From an uncultured Acidobacteriota bacterium (GTDB lineage: Bacteria; Acidobacteriota; Blastocatellia; Pyrinomonadales; Pyrinomonadaceae): a stretch of DNA of 64,000 nt. Shown here one piece after another: positions 46,387 to 56,087 of the stretch. Every line of letters starts with the position of its first letter. The stretch's first letter is position 1. A program made the translations under genes and the position numbers. The notes beneath the pieces are model-generated. The model was given only the letters and a program-made list of their open reading frames with translations. It did not search any database and had not been told where the DNA came from. The DNA lies in contig CALMYB010000008.1 in NCBI GenBank assembly GCA_937873515.1, positions 38,012 to 102,011 on the forward strand. Direction: 5' to 3'.

Positions 46387-46830
46387 TCAATCCCAGCAAT
46401 ATCGTTCGTCCAGCGAAATCCCGTGTCGAACGCATAGAATACGAAATTCATCTTTGAAGTCGTGGGCTGCGTGGTGCTTCTTTTGCTCTGCAATATAGCG
46501 CGAGACGGTTGGTACCTGTGATTGGCTCACGGAGAACGCCCCGTATCCTCTCTGCCAATAAAAATCGTGGACGCCCCGTTTCTTCATCCAGCCCGAAGTT
46601 GTTCGTTTAATTGTTCCAATTAGTGCAGAGATCTCATTCTTCCCGACCGAGACAAGCAGGTGTGAGTGGTCGGCGGTTCCGTTGCCGACCAGCCGCTTTC
46701 CGCCTTTGTTGTCGATGACTCCATGAATATAACGATAAAGCTCCGCCTCGACATCGGGTTTGATCAATGGTTTGCGGTCCTTGGTCGAGAATACGATGTG
46801 AATGAGAATTTTGACGAGCGATTGGGACAT
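46387..46830 (-). CDS. IS200-like / REP-associated tyrosine transposase (RAYT, Y1_Tnp)
   Basis: 147 residues, full length for the family. It starts MSQSLVKILIHIVFSTKDR, the usual opening. The HUH metal motif is ADHSHLLVS (His-Ser-His) near residue 55. The catalytic Tyr is in VSRYIAEQKKHH near 110, and the C-terminus is DERYCWD, again typical. It is a single-strand-specific Y1 transposase acting on hairpins at element ends. Both flanks carry the same three-hairpin module in inverted orientation, and a solo copy lies at 35 kb, so it is probably a domesticated RAYT serving those repeats rather than an autonomous IS200. Confidence 0.9.
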   Translation of the reverse strand: MSQSLVKILIHIVFSTKDRKPLIKPDVEAELYRYIHGVIDNKGGKRLVGNGTADHSHLLVSVGKNEISALIGTIKRTTSGWMKKRGVHDFYWQRGYGAFSVSQSQVPTVSRYIAEQKKHHAAHDFKDEFRILCVRHGISLDERYCWD

Positions 46831-46843
46831 TGGGAGTTATGTT

Positions 46844-46937
46844 CGTCGCCTACAGCGACGGGCGAATTTGTGTGACGCGACCTAGGGTTCGCCTATCGGC
46901 TAACCCTAGGCTTTAATATTGATCGCCTTCGGCGATC
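46844..46937 (-). repeat. Three-hairpin REP-like module, transposase 5' side
   Basis: Hairpins CGTCGC-5-GCGACG (46844-46860), CCTAGGGTT...AACCCTAGG (46881-46889 with 46902-46910) and GATCGCC-3-GGCGATC (46921-46937). On the minus strand it reads hairpin, ATATTAAAGCC, central stem, hairpin, as in the other copies. It lies 13 bases upstream of the transposase ATG and 11 bases from the permease stop. Confidence 0.85.
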
Positions 46938-46947
46938 CGGGCCGCGA

Positions 46948-48786
46948 TCAGGCAGGCGTTTCATCCGCCGCCGGTGTCTTATTCAGCTTGCTGTGCGAGT
47001 AGCTGTAGAAGAAATAGATCACGAGGCCGACGATGAGCCAGATGCCGAAACGGAACCAGTTCGTCCAGCCGAGTTCGGTCATCAGATACGTGCAGCACAT
47101 TACGCCGAGAACGGGAATGAGCGAGAGACGTTTGATGACGCAAAGGGCCGTCATTATGAGCGAAAAGATCATAAAGATGAAGTACGGCAGCTTTTCAAAG
47201 AAAACGCCCGTCGCGGTCGTTACGCCCTTTTTAATGTCGTCGGCGGTCGGTGCGAAATCCGTGAAGAAGGTGTGCGTTGCGTCGTGGTTGTAGTAGAGGA
47301 CGAGAGCCCAGATACCGATAAAGATAACGGGCGCAACGAACATCGAGTTGATGTAAGGCACGAAGCGCTTTTGTCCGGCAAACTCCTTGTCCTTGACGAG
47401 CACGCCCGCGCAGACGACCGTGAACGCGAAGAGTGTTCCGATCACGGAAAGATCGGTGACCTCCGTCAGGTTCATAAAGAGTGCCGGAACCGCGACAAAG
47501 ATGCCGGTCAGGATCGTAGAGAACCACGGCGTCCGGAATTTCGGGTGTATGGAAGAGAAAATCTTCGGTAAAAGGCCGTCGCGGCTCATTGCCATCCAAA
47601 GACGCGGCTGTCCGAGTTGGAAGACAAGAAGTACGGTCGCGAGAGCTACCACGGCGCTGACCGCGATGATGCCGGAGACCCACGGGATGTTCACACCTTC
47701 GGGGCCGAAAACGAACGCAAGCGGATCGCCGACATTCAGTTCCGTGTACTTGACCATTCCCGTCAAGACGAGGGCAAGTACCACGTAAAGGACCGTGCAG
47801 ATGACGAGCGAATAGATCATTCCGCGGGGAAGTGTGCGGTAGGGATCTTTACATTCTTCCGCGGTCGTCGAGAGAGCGTCAAATCCGATGTACGCAAAGA
47901 AAACGGCAGCGACGCCGCCCATCATTCCGCCGAAACCGTTGGGCAGGAACGGGCTCCAATTCTCGGTCTTTACGTAGAAAGCTCCGAGGATGATCACAAG
48001 CAGGATGATCGCAAGTTTCACGCCGACCATGATGTTCGACGCGATCTTCGATTCACGAATACCGATATAGACGAGCACAGTGATGATGAAAACGATCGCT
48101 AGCGCCGGAACGTCGGCGATGATCGGGATGCCTGCGATATGTGTTGCGTTCGCCCAAGCCTCGTGTGCTTCGACCTGAGCGCAGGAAACGGCGGCTTCGG
48201 CGGCCTTGCAGCCGGCTTGGAGCGATTCGAGGCTTGCTCCGCCTGCGATCGCTTCATTGACGGCGGCGAATCCACGCTTTGCCGTCAGGAAATCCATCGT
48301 GAAACTCATCGGCACGTGGATCCCGTTGGCGGCCAGCAGACTTGTGAAATAATCGCTCCACGATATCGCGACTGCGATGTTGCCGATAGCGTATTCGACA
48401 AGAAGATCCCAGCCGATGATCCACGCGAGGAGCTCGCCGAAACTCGCGTACGCATAGGTGTAGGCCGAACCCGCGATCGGGATCTTCGACGCGAATTCCG
48501 CATAGCAGAGTGCCGCAAAACCGCATGCGATAGCCGCGAAAATGAACAAGAAAACGACGCCCGGCCCGCCTTTGAAAGAAGCCTGTCCGATCATCGCGAA
48601 GATGCCGGCACCGATGATCGCCGCGATGCCGAGCATCGTCAGATCGAAGGTTCCGAGACTTCGACGCAGCGAAACGACGGCCTGTTCGCCGGGCTGCCCC
48701 GGAACGATTCCCTCATCGGAAAAGCCTGCGGCGGCGTCGGCCTGGATCTGGTCGATGGATTTCTTTCGAAAGACGTTTGTAGCCAT
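46948..48786 (-). CDS. APC-family amino acid permease (cationic amino acid transporter-like)
   Basis: 612 residues with about fourteen hydrophobic helices. The N-terminal cytoplasmic tail ends RRSLGTFDLTMLGIAAIIGAGIF, the APC helix-1 GxxIGAGIF motif. AALCYAEFASKIPIAGSAYTYAYASFGELLAWIIGWDLLVEYAIG is the helix 2-3 hallmark of CAT-type transporters, and FFAYIGFDALSTTAEECKDPYRTLP is also characteristic. An extracytoplasmic loop near residues 165-205 carries three Cys in an unusual Ala/Glu-rich stretch. It would import cationic or neutral amino acids by proton or exchange coupling. A hairpin module lies right at its 3' end. Confidence 0.92.
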   Translation of the reverse strand: MATNVFRKKSIDQIQADAAAGFSDEGIVPGQPGEQAVVSLRRSLGTFDLTMLGIAAIIGAGIFAMIGQASFKGGPGVVFLFIFAAIACGFAALCYAEFASKIPIAGSAYTYAYASFGELLAWIIGWDLLVEYAIGNIAVAISWSDYFTSLLAANGIHVPMSFTMDFLTAKRGFAAVNEAIAGGASLESLQAGCKAAEAAVSCAQVEAHEAWANATHIAGIPIIADVPALAIVFIITVLVYIGIRESKIASNIMVGVKLAIILLVIILGAFYVKTENWSPFLPNGFGGMMGGVAAVFFAYIGFDALSTTAEECKDPYRTLPRGMIYSLVICTVLYVVLALVLTGMVKYTELNVGDPLAFVFGPEGVNIPWVSGIIAVSAVVALATVLLVFQLGQPRLWMAMSRDGLLPKIFSSIHPKFRTPWFSTILTGIFVAVPALFMNLTEVTDLSVIGTLFAFTVVCAGVLVKDKEFAGQKRFVPYINSMFVAPVIFIGIWALVLYYNHDATHTFFTDFAPTADDIKKGVTTATGVFFEKLPYFIFMIFSLIMTALCVIKRLSLIPVLGVMCCTYLMTELGWTNWFRFGIWLIVGLVIYFFYSYSHSKLNKTPAADETPA

Positions 48787-49009
48787 AAGTTCTCAGTGTC
48801 TCGGGTCGCGGGCTTTTGAAGATCGATCTGCCCGGTAACGTTATTCTGTTTTATTACGGTGAGTGCGGCGAAATTGTTGCCTCGGCGAATTCTGACCGAA
48901 AGAGCCGAACGATACAAGCCGCAAAATTCAGAACGCCGGTCAGGACGGTGCATTTGAGTACGGTGTCTTGACCGGCGAGCTATGTGAACAGGAGTTCGTG
49001 TCGGCCGGT

Positions 49010-49813
49010 TTATTCTTCTTCCTCATGGACGAATTCGAGTGTTCGAAGGTCCATGATCGAACGGTCTTTGCCGTCCATCCAATAAAGTTTTTGGCCTTCG
49101 CCGCTGAACAGATCTTCACCGAGGTCGCGCCAATCGGTCTTGCGTCCGAGTTTGATGTCGCTGTCGCCGCTCTTCCACGAACCGGCATAGAGAACCGGAA
49201 AGAACATCTCGCCGGAGGTGCCCGTATTCAGTTCGACGTTGGCCTGCCGCCAGAAGAGATCGCGAAGTCCTTTGGGTTCGAAGAACTCGATCTTGACGAC
49301 ATTCTCGAAGGGCAGCCATGAGTACGACTCCTTAAAGAAGACCTCGAAAACGCACATCGTCGGGTCGTTGTAATCTCGAAAATCCTCGACGTCCTCGCCA
49401 TTGACCTTGCATCCGAATGCAGGCCGCTCTTCTTCGATCGTGTCTAGAATGCTGCGTGCTTCGAAGATCGAGCCTTCGCGGATGCGGTTGTTCGCATTCA
49501 AGAGGTCTTCGATATAGCTTGGCGGAGGTGCGAGAATGCCCGGCTTTAGGCCGTCGTCGAAAAAGCTCATCCGATCTTTTTCCGCCGATAGATTCTGGCG
49601 AAAGATCATCGAACCGATCAAAGCTCCTGCGTCCTGATGCCCGATCACGTCAAGCTGCTTTGCCGCACGTTCCCAATTGCCGCCAAAGAGGGCGAGCTCG
49701 AAGAGAAAGATCCTCGCCGCGATGTCGGTCGGTGCCGTCTTGACGTGGTCGAGAACGGCCTGGGTCGCGCCTTCGAGATCGCCTTCTGCGAGAAGAGTTT
49801 TTGCTTTGTCCAT
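49010..49813 (-). CDS. Type VI secretion accessory protein ImpE/SciE
   Basis: 267 residues. The N-terminus AKTLLAEGDLEGATQAVLDHVKTAPTDIAARIFLFELALFGGNWERAAKQLDVIG forms TPR-like helical pairs as in ImpE. The C-terminal half has YNDPTMCVFEVFFKESYSWLPFENVVKIEFFEPKGLRDLFWRQANVEL, the conserved ImpE core (WIPFxxIxxIxFxxPxxLRDLxW). The function is unclear; it accompanies T6SS clusters. It starts 13 bases after the tssM stop and is the last gene of the tssL-tssM-impE set. The acidic tail ends HEEEE. Confidence 0.88.
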   Translation of the reverse strand: MDKAKTLLAEGDLEGATQAVLDHVKTAPTDIAARIFLFELALFGGNWERAAKQLDVIGHQDAGALIGSMIFRQNLSAEKDRMSFFDDGLKPGILAPPPSYIEDLLNANNRIREGSIFEARSILDTIEEERPAFGCKVNGEDVEDFRDYNDPTMCVFEVFFKESYSWLPFENVVKIEFFEPKGLRDLFWRQANVELNTGTSGEMFFPVLYAGSWKSGDSDIKLGRKTDWRDLGEDLFSGEGQKLYWMDGKDRSIMDLRTLEFVHEEEE

Positions 49814-49826
49814 AGCTGAAAGTGTC

Positions 49827-52800
49827 CTATTGGATCAGGTTGTCGGGAGCCTTTACGTTCCTGAAAACGCTCTTGTCAAAGAGATCGCCGCCGCTCGGCT
49901 TGATCTTGGCAGAGACGGGATGGCCGCCGACCGAATAGCTGAGCGAATATTCGCCGGTCGGCTGCTTGGACGGCTTGCCGGCATCGACAAAGCGGAATAG
50001 TCCCCATTGTCCCGGGAATCTCTGGGTTCCCGAATTGCTTGCCGGTGTCGAAGCCGTGTTCGCATTGCCGGCCGGTGCCGACGATGTCGTCCCGCCGCTG
50101 CCGGAATCGAGCACGACGCCGGTCTCAGCTCCCGCAGGTGCAGGGAACGTACCCTTGATCGATGCGGTTCCGTCACTCGCGATCTTTTGTCCGTCGATCG
50201 TGATCTCCACGATCGCTGTCTTGCTCGGGTTGAAGCTGAATTCGTACTCGAACTTCGGTGTCTGGCTCGTTCCGTAAAGTGCCTGGCGAAGAGCGAAGGC
50301 GTTATTCAGATACGCGACGAAGTCGGGTGTGAATTTGACCTCCGAATCGGTCTTGAGCTTGAGCTGTCCGTTCGCCTCTTCGAAGTATTTCTTAAGCTTG
50401 TCGTTGTAGAAGACCGACAGTTTGCCGTCCACGGGGTTCAGGAATGCCGAGAGCTTCGTTAAGTCGGATTCTCCCGTACTGTCATCGAACGGATAGCCCT
50501 TCTCGATGTCCTTGGCGGCAGGCAAGATCTGTTCGGCCCACAGCTTTTTCAACTGAGCCTGAGCGTCGCCGCCGAGCATTGCGCGGAGGTTTCCGAGCGG
50601 CTCTTTCAGAAGTTCGGCAACTTCCTGCGAAGCGGCCGTTTCGGAGAAACCGCCGATCATTCCGTCGATGTTGCCTTCGCTGCGGCCGAGGCCAAGCTCG
50701 CTGTCCTTGCCGTTCGCAAGGTCTGACGCGATCGTCTTCAGCTGGTCGGCGTTGTAGCGTCCGAGCTTTTTATAGATCGCCTGTATCTCGGAGCCGTAAC
50801 TGTCGATCGGAGCCTTGTCCTTGTCGGTCTTCTTTCCGACAAAGGCAAAGAGCGGCCTGAATGCTTTTTCGGGCGGCGTGTTGCCGTCGCCGTCCGCCGG
50901 GCCGGAAACGAACCAGCTCTTGATCCATTCCCACCAGCTTTCGTTCTCCGAGCGTGCGGACAGATTCGTGTTGTAGGCAACTTCTTTCAGCAGGAGCTTC
51001 ATCGGTGAATTCTCAAGCGAGAAGACCTGAAGCGATGCCGTTGCCGTGTCCTTATCCTTGTACGGTTTGACGTTCGTGCCCTTGATGAAAGCCCGCCAAT
51101 TATCGACGTAGTCGCGATAGTATCGATCCTCGATGAGTTTCGAATCCGTCGTTTGTGCCAGCGAACTGCGTCCGCTTTCGCCCATCACCCAATCGCCCTC
51201 GGCAAGTTTGTCGTTGGCGTCGGAGATCGCCGTCTTCATCAGCTTGAGGCCGCTGCGCGTGTATGCGCCGGGAACCTGGAACGTGCCTTCGATGAATCGC
51301 GGATCGCCGCCGGCGCGAGACAAGATGCCTTCGGTCGTGAATGGGCCGATCTTGTCGTCAATGGTCTTCGAGATCTCGGTCACCTGACGCTTGTAGTAGC
51401 GATAAACTGCCGGGAACGCCTGGAGTTTCTTGCGAGCGTCGCCGACGAGTTTCTCATCGATCTGAATACGCGGGAACTGGTAGCCGTCAGGATCGTCACG
51501 ATCGACCTGTTTGGCCCAGAAAGCGAGTTGGTCGAGCGCGACGGGCTTCATATCGACAGGGATCTTGTCGTCTGCCGTCCAATAGGGCTTCAACGTCGCG
51601 GCGATGTGCGACGGTTCGGCCTTGTCCTTATACTGTCCAGTGAGCATCAGGTACGCCTTCAGAAGGTCGTAGTTCTTGCCCAGCGTCTGCTCTTCCTGAT
51701 CCGTAAGCTTCGTGGGATTTGCAACGGTCGCGGTGTCGGCAAATTTTTTGAGATCGGCCGTCAAACGCTTTAGCGCCGGAGCCTTGAACCTGTTCTCGAT
51801 GACGGCCATATAGACCGGCAGAAGATGCTTGCGATAAGGGCGATTGCCGCTGTAAAGCCCCATACGCATGAACATCGGCGCACCGTGGCGTTCGTAATCG
51901 TCCAGCTTGACGAGCAGGTCGCGCAGGTCCTCGGTAGCATTGAGTTCGTTGCGGATGGCCGTCTCATCTGCCTTTCCGGGGTTCTTATACGCATCGGTGC
52001 GGGTGACCGCGATCACTTTTTCACCGCGCGTCTGTGCCTCGGCGAGCATCTGCTTATTGTTGTAGAGCGAGACGCCCGAAAGGATGACAAGCAATGCTGA
52101 AAGCCCGATGATGGCGACAAGAGCAAGCCAAGCCAGGATCGGGCCGCTCTGCTTTTGAGCCTGAAACGCCCGGACGACGTCCGCATCGCGCAGAAACACA
52201 TCGCGGAAAAGACGCGGCGTGAAATAGGCAGCGGCAACGGTCGCCGGCGTGTTCTGTCCGCGCCTTGCGAGCGTAGAAGTGAAATAGAATCCGCGCAGGA
52301 GCGGATTTTCGCTGAAAGGATTCGGGCGGAAAAGAGCTCCGACAAAAGCGCCGATCCTGCGGCGGGCGGCACCAAAATGCAGGGGGAAATTGAATATCTT
52401 TAGCTGCCGAACTGGTGTGAACGGCGCAGAAAGACGCAAAATTCGCCGCTTCATCGCCGAATCTCGCAACAGCTCGAACTCAGTGTCGAACTGTGCCTGT
52501 GCGCTCTCGGCATTCGCGAACGGAATCGTCGCGCCCCAAACGAGCTCGCGTCCCTCATTCTTAGAAACAGAAAATGAATCCTGAAATCCCTCGATCGCGT
52601 CCGAATGGGTGAAGACGAGATAGACGGGAAAGCGCAGCTTTATACGCTGGATCGCGTCGTCCAGTCGGCCGCGGAGAACCTTCGCCGTCTCTTCGGATTC
52701 AGCTTCCTCGCGTTTGATTATCTTGTCGCCGTTGACGACAAGAATGAATCCATCGATCGGCCTTGCGGGGCGTATCTTCTTTATCGTTTCAAGGAGCGCG

Positions 52801-53408
52801 CTCCACTCATCGGCCGGACCGCCTTCGGATTGGAAGCGGCCTGAGGTGTCGATGAATACGCCTTCGCTTGTCACGCGAAGGTCAATGTTCGGCGTCGGGC
52901 GGATCGTTTTCTGCTCGGATTCACGCTGGCTGGGAAGCGTTTTCAGGTCGAGGCCGGCGCTGATGAAAAGCGAGCTCTTTCCGGAGCGGAGCGGGCCGGC
53001 GATCAGATACCACGGGAGCGAATAGAGAGCGTCTTTACCGTCCTTTCCAAGATTCGAGCCCTTTAAGAAGGTCGCCAATTCCTGGAATGCGGCGTCGATC
53101 TCCGGATACGAACCGACGGCGGCCTGCTGAACCGGCTGTGCCGTCGGAGCAGCGGCGCCTTGTTCGGCGGCCTCAGCAGCAGCGGCCTCGGCCTTTGCGC
53201 GCTTCTTTTCTCGCCGCGATTTGACGAACATAAAAAGCAACGCAAAAGGCAGCGTTAAAAGTACGAGGGCGATGATGACGATCTTGTCGTTATAGCTCGC
53301 CGTGCTGGCGGGCATAAAATACACGATGACCGACACGATGCCGTAGAAGGACATCATCCCGCCGAGGCCGAGTGCCCAAGTAAGCTGGCTTGTGTGCCAA
53401 GAACTCAT
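49827..53408 (-). CDS. tssM: Type VI secretion membrane complex protein TssM (IcmF)
   Basis: 1193 residues, the usual length. Two N-terminal membrane helices (about 13-33 and 43-63) are followed by an Ala/Glu-rich linker. The cytoplasmic NTPase-like domain has Walker A GPLRSGKSS at 138-146 and a Walker B-like GVFIDTSGRF near 185. A third helix at about 430-460 (ILAWLALVAIIGLSALLVIL) precedes the large periplasmic part, ending in a small beta domain after a Thr/Ser/Ala/Gly linker. TssM with TssL and TssJ forms the envelope-spanning complex. No tssJ is nearby. The gene is 21 bases after tssL. Confidence 0.95.
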   Translation of the reverse strand: MSSWHTSQLTWALGLGGMMSFYGIVSVIVYFMPASTASYNDKIVIIALVLLTLPFALLFMFVKSRREKKRAKAEAAAAEAAEQGAAAPTAQPVQQAAVGSYPEIDAAFQELATFLKGSNLGKDGKDALYSLPWYLIAGPLRSGKSSLFISAGLDLKTLPSQRESEQKTIRPTPNIDLRVTSEGVFIDTSGRFQSEGGPADEWSALLETIKKIRPARPIDGFILVVNGDKIIKREEAESEETAKVLRGRLDDAIQRIKLRFPVYLVFTHSDAIEGFQDSFSVSKNEGRELVWGATIPFANAESAQAQFDTEFELLRDSAMKRRILRLSAPFTPVRQLKIFNFPLHFGAARRRIGAFVGALFRPNPFSENPLLRGFYFTSTLARRGQNTPATVAAAYFTPRLFRDVFLRDADVVRAFQAQKQSGPILAWLALVAIIGLSALLVILSGVSLYNNKQMLAEAQTRGEKVIAVTRTDAYKNPGKADETAIRNELNATEDLRDLLVKLDDYERHGAPMFMRMGLYSGNRPYRKHLLPVYMAVIENRFKAPALKRLTADLKKFADTATVANPTKLTDQEEQTLGKNYDLLKAYLMLTGQYKDKAEPSHIAATLKPYWTADDKIPVDMKPVALDQLAFWAKQVDRDDPDGYQFPRIQIDEKLVGDARKKLQAFPAVYRYYKRQVTEISKTIDDKIGPFTTEGILSRAGGDPRFIEGTFQVPGAYTRSGLKLMKTAISDANDKLAEGDWVMGESGRSSLAQTTDSKLIEDRYYRDYVDNWRAFIKGTNVKPYKDKDTATASLQVFSLENSPMKLLLKEVAYNTNLSARSENESWWEWIKSWFVSGPADGDGNTPPEKAFRPLFAFVGKKTDKDKAPIDSYGSEIQAIYKKLGRYNADQLKTIASDLANGKDSELGLGRSEGNIDGMIGGFSETAASQEVAELLKEPLGNLRAMLGGDAQAQLKKLWAEQILPAAKDIEKGYPFDDSTGESDLTKLSAFLNPVDGKLSVFYNDKLKKYFEEANGQLKLKTDSEVKFTPDFVAYLNNAFALRQALYGTSQTPKFEYEFSFNPSKTAIVEITIDGQKIASDGTASIKGTFPAPAGAETGVVLDSGSGGTTSSAPAGNANTASTPASNSGTQRFPGQWGLFRFVDAGKPSKQPTGEYSLSYSVGGHPVSAKIKPSGGDLFDKSVFRNVKAPDNLIQ

Positions 53409-53429
53409 AATCCGTGTTAGGAGATCGAA

Positions 53430-54113
53430 TTAGCTGCCAAACTGCAGGTGGTCGATCGCATCCTGCATATATTTCGAGGCAATGACGAACATCACCAGAT
53501 AGCTGATCAGCATAACTGCGACAAAGGCAAAGGCGCCGGCCTTTGCCCAGGTCGGAACCTTGCGTTTCTTTGGAGGCTCGGGCTGATCGGTCGCAAGCCA
53601 ATGCGGTGAAAGCTCGACGGGACGGATGCGGCCGACCTTCGAAAGGGCGTTCGCGGTCGTCTGCATTATCGCGAGCAGCTTTTCCTGCTCATAGACGCCA
53701 TACCTGCCCTTAAAACCGAGCAGCATACAGTAGTAATAGACCTCGACCGCATCCTGCGTGATGTCTATCTGCTTGAGCATCGATTCGAGCTTGTCGAAGA
53801 ACTTGTTGCCCGCGAGCTGTTCGCCGAAATACTCAAGCTGTATCGGCACGCGTTCCCATTCCGAACGAAGCGGAAAATTGTTCGTCAGGATCGCCTCATC
53901 AATGAACGAAGCAAGTGCGAACTTCGAGACCGTTACGATCTTGTGGTTGAAACGATAGCGCTCGGCGCGTTTTTCGAAATCTTCGAGCATTCCGACCGCC
54001 TGCGGGCGCAGTTCGTTCGACGGGGTCACAATGCCCGCCTTAAGCCTCAAAACGAGGTCGAATATCGGCCCCGCAAAGGTGATCAGGTCGTTCTTGGTCG
54101 CAGTTTCGGCCAT
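53430..54113 (-). CDS. tssL: Type VI secretion protein TssL (DotU family)
   Basis: 227 residues. The cytoplasmic helical domain shows SKFALASFIDEAILTN, WERVPIQLEYFGEQLAGNKFFDKLE and YYYCMLLGFKGRYGVYEQEKL, the DotU/TssL hallmark. A single C-terminal membrane helix lies at about 193-215 (AGAFAFVAVMLISYLVMFVIA). There is no OmpA-like extension, so peptidoglycan binding must come from another protein if the system is active. First gene of the three-gene leftward set; about 100 bases separate it from the POT transporter gene. Confidence 0.94.
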   Translation of the reverse strand: MAETATKNDLITFAGPIFDLVLRLKAGIVTPSNELRPQAVGMLEDFEKRAERYRFNHKIVTVSKFALASFIDEAILTNNFPLRSEWERVPIQLEYFGEQLAGNKFFDKLESMLKQIDITQDAVEVYYYCMLLGFKGRYGVYEQEKLLAIMQTTANALSKVGRIRPVELSPHWLATDQPEPPKKRKVPTWAKAGAFAFVAVMLISYLVMFVIASKYMQDAIDHLQFGS

Positions 54114-54217
54114 CGTAGGTTAACTTATCTTAATTCCGAAGTGATTTTTTCTCAATCTATTGACGCTTTTCGAACCTGATTTTTGCATCACGACCGGCAT
54201 TTGCCCGGATGTTGGCT

Positions 54218-55789
54218 CTATGCAGGCTCGACCGGCACCATTTCCTCAGGCTTCGTGTAAAGCTTCTTGACGAGCGGGGAGATGGCGAAGAGCAGCACCG
54301 CGGCGCCAAGCAGAATAGCCGCGACGACGAGGAATATCCGCATCAAGACCGCAGCATCGGCGACAAATTCGCCCGCAATGCGTCCCGCCACGTAGTTTCC
54401 GAGCGAGATCGACAGGAACCAAACGCCAAGCATCAGTGAGATCATCCGAGCCGGTGCGAGTTTCGTCATTGAAGCAAGGCCGACAGGGCTGAGGCAAAGC
54501 TCTCCGATCGTGTGGAAGAAGTACACTAGGACGAGCCACATCGGACTGACCTTTCCACCCGTCGTTAGGCTGGCGGCGTAAGCGACGACCAAGAAACCGA
54601 CCCCGGCAAAGAAAAGGCCGAGCGAGAACTTAACGGCGTCAGACGGCTGCCGCTTGCCAAGATACATCCAAACGGCGCCGACGATCGGAGCAAACGTGAT
54701 GATCAGCAGAGCATTCACCGACTGAAGCCAACTCGCCGGGAACTCCCAGCCAAAGATCCGATTGTCCGTCAGCGAGTTCGCGAACAGATTGAAGCTCGTT
54801 GCGGCCTGTTCGAAGCCCATCCAGAAGATCGTCGAGAATGCGAAAAGAATGATGAGAACCGCGAGGCGTTTCCAATCATCAAGCGTGAGCTTATCCTGTG
54901 CGCCTGTGAAGAAGACGCCGATCAGCGCCGCGATGACAACGGTCGGCATAAGGACGTACGTGAGTGCGGTCGAAAAGCCTTGTGATGCCGCTGCGTACCC
55001 GATAATCGCGCAGGCGGCCGCGACCAGCACCACCATTTTCACAATATAGCCGGCATCTTTGGTGTCAACGTCCGCGGAGGGCGATCCAGCTTCGGCAACA
55101 GGAACGTTTCCGACCGTCGCAAGGTTTCGCTTACCGACAATGTACTGGATAAGCCCGGCGCCCATTCCGACGCCGGCGCACGCAAATCCAAAATGCCAAC
55201 TGCTGTTCGGGTCAATGCCAAGGCCGGAGATCCAAGACCGGAACCCCTCGTTCTGAGCGAGGAAGCCGCAGATCAGAGGAGCAAGGAAAGCACCGATGTT
55301 GATGCCCATATAAAAGATCGAAAACCCTGCATCGCGCCTTTCGTCCTCTTTGGAGTAGAGATCACCCACCATCGCGGAGATGTTCGACTTCAGAAATCCC
55401 GTGCCGACAGCTACGAGTATCAAACCGATGTAGAAGGTCGTCATCTGCGGAAATGCCAAGGTGAAGTGCCCCAGCATTATGATGATCCCGCCGAAGAATG
55501 TCGCCTTTTTGGCGCCGATAAAACGATCAGCGAGCCAACCGCCGATCAGCGGAAGGAAATAGACGCTAGCCGCATAAAGTGCGTAGATCGGTGCAGCTTC
55601 TTCGGGCTTCCAACCGAGTCCGCCCGTGGCGACGGCCGTCGTCATATAGAGCATCAGGATCGCCCGCATCCCGTAATACGAGAACCTTTCCCACATTTCG
55701 GTGAAAAAGAGCGTCGAGAGCCCTCTGGGATGGCCAAAGAAAGCCCGGTCGTCGGACGGTCGCGCGTTGTTTGCGGAATCAGTGCTCAT
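54218..55789 (-). CDS. POT/PTR-family proton-coupled oligopeptide transporter
   Basis: 523 residues, about fourteen hydrophobic helices. Helix 1 carries the family motif FFTEMWERFSYYGMRAIL (ExxERFxYY), followed by PLIGGWLADRFIGAKKA, the MFS loop 2-3 motif, and GTGFLKSNISAMVGDLY in helix 4. FYMGINIGAFLAPLICG matches PTR2 signature 2. Near the C-terminus TIGELCLSPVGLASMTKLAP is also typical. It imports di- and tripeptides with protons. It is a single gene, on the same strand as but upstream of the T6SS set. Confidence 0.95.
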   Translation of the reverse strand: MSTDSANNARPSDDRAFFGHPRGLSTLFFTEMWERFSYYGMRAILMLYMTTAVATGGLGWKPEEAAPIYALYAASVYFLPLIGGWLADRFIGAKKATFFGGIIIMLGHFTLAFPQMTTFYIGLILVAVGTGFLKSNISAMVGDLYSKEDERRDAGFSIFYMGINIGAFLAPLICGFLAQNEGFRSWISGLGIDPNSSWHFGFACAGVGMGAGLIQYIVGKRNLATVGNVPVAEAGSPSADVDTKDAGYIVKMVVLVAAACAIIGYAAASQGFSTALTYVLMPTVVIAALIGVFFTGAQDKLTLDDWKRLAVLIILFAFSTIFWMGFEQAATSFNLFANSLTDNRIFGWEFPASWLQSVNALLIITFAPIVGAVWMYLGKRQPSDAVKFSLGLFFAGVGFLVVAYAASLTTGGKVSPMWLVLVYFFHTIGELCLSPVGLASMTKLAPARMISLMLGVWFLSISLGNYVAGRIAGEFVADAAVLMRIFLVVAAILLGAAVLLFAISPLVKKLYTKPEEMVPVEPA

Positions 55790-55966
55790 AAATAGTTAGG
55801 TTTCGCGGTCGTATTTTAGAGAGAAGTTTCGACGAATATAGCAGATTTTTGGTCGGCAGCGAAATTTTTGGGCTGGCTCGAACGCGAATCGCGAAAAAGA
55901 CGGTTCGCAACCTTGGCCTTGGGATTTGCGGGAAGAATGCAGTTCCTCTAAACTTAATAGTTTCGT

Positions 55967-56039
<73 letters not shown>

Positions 56040-56087
56040 TGCCAATTTTTGACGACGATCGCTGACCCGGAGGCTCGATCACCTGCC

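Noticed and set aside
46283..46937. Autonomous IS200/IS605 insertion sequence
   Set aside because: No tnpB is present, and the flanks are inverted multi-hairpin modules with a solo copy elsewhere, fitting a RAYT/REP arrangement better than IS200 ends.
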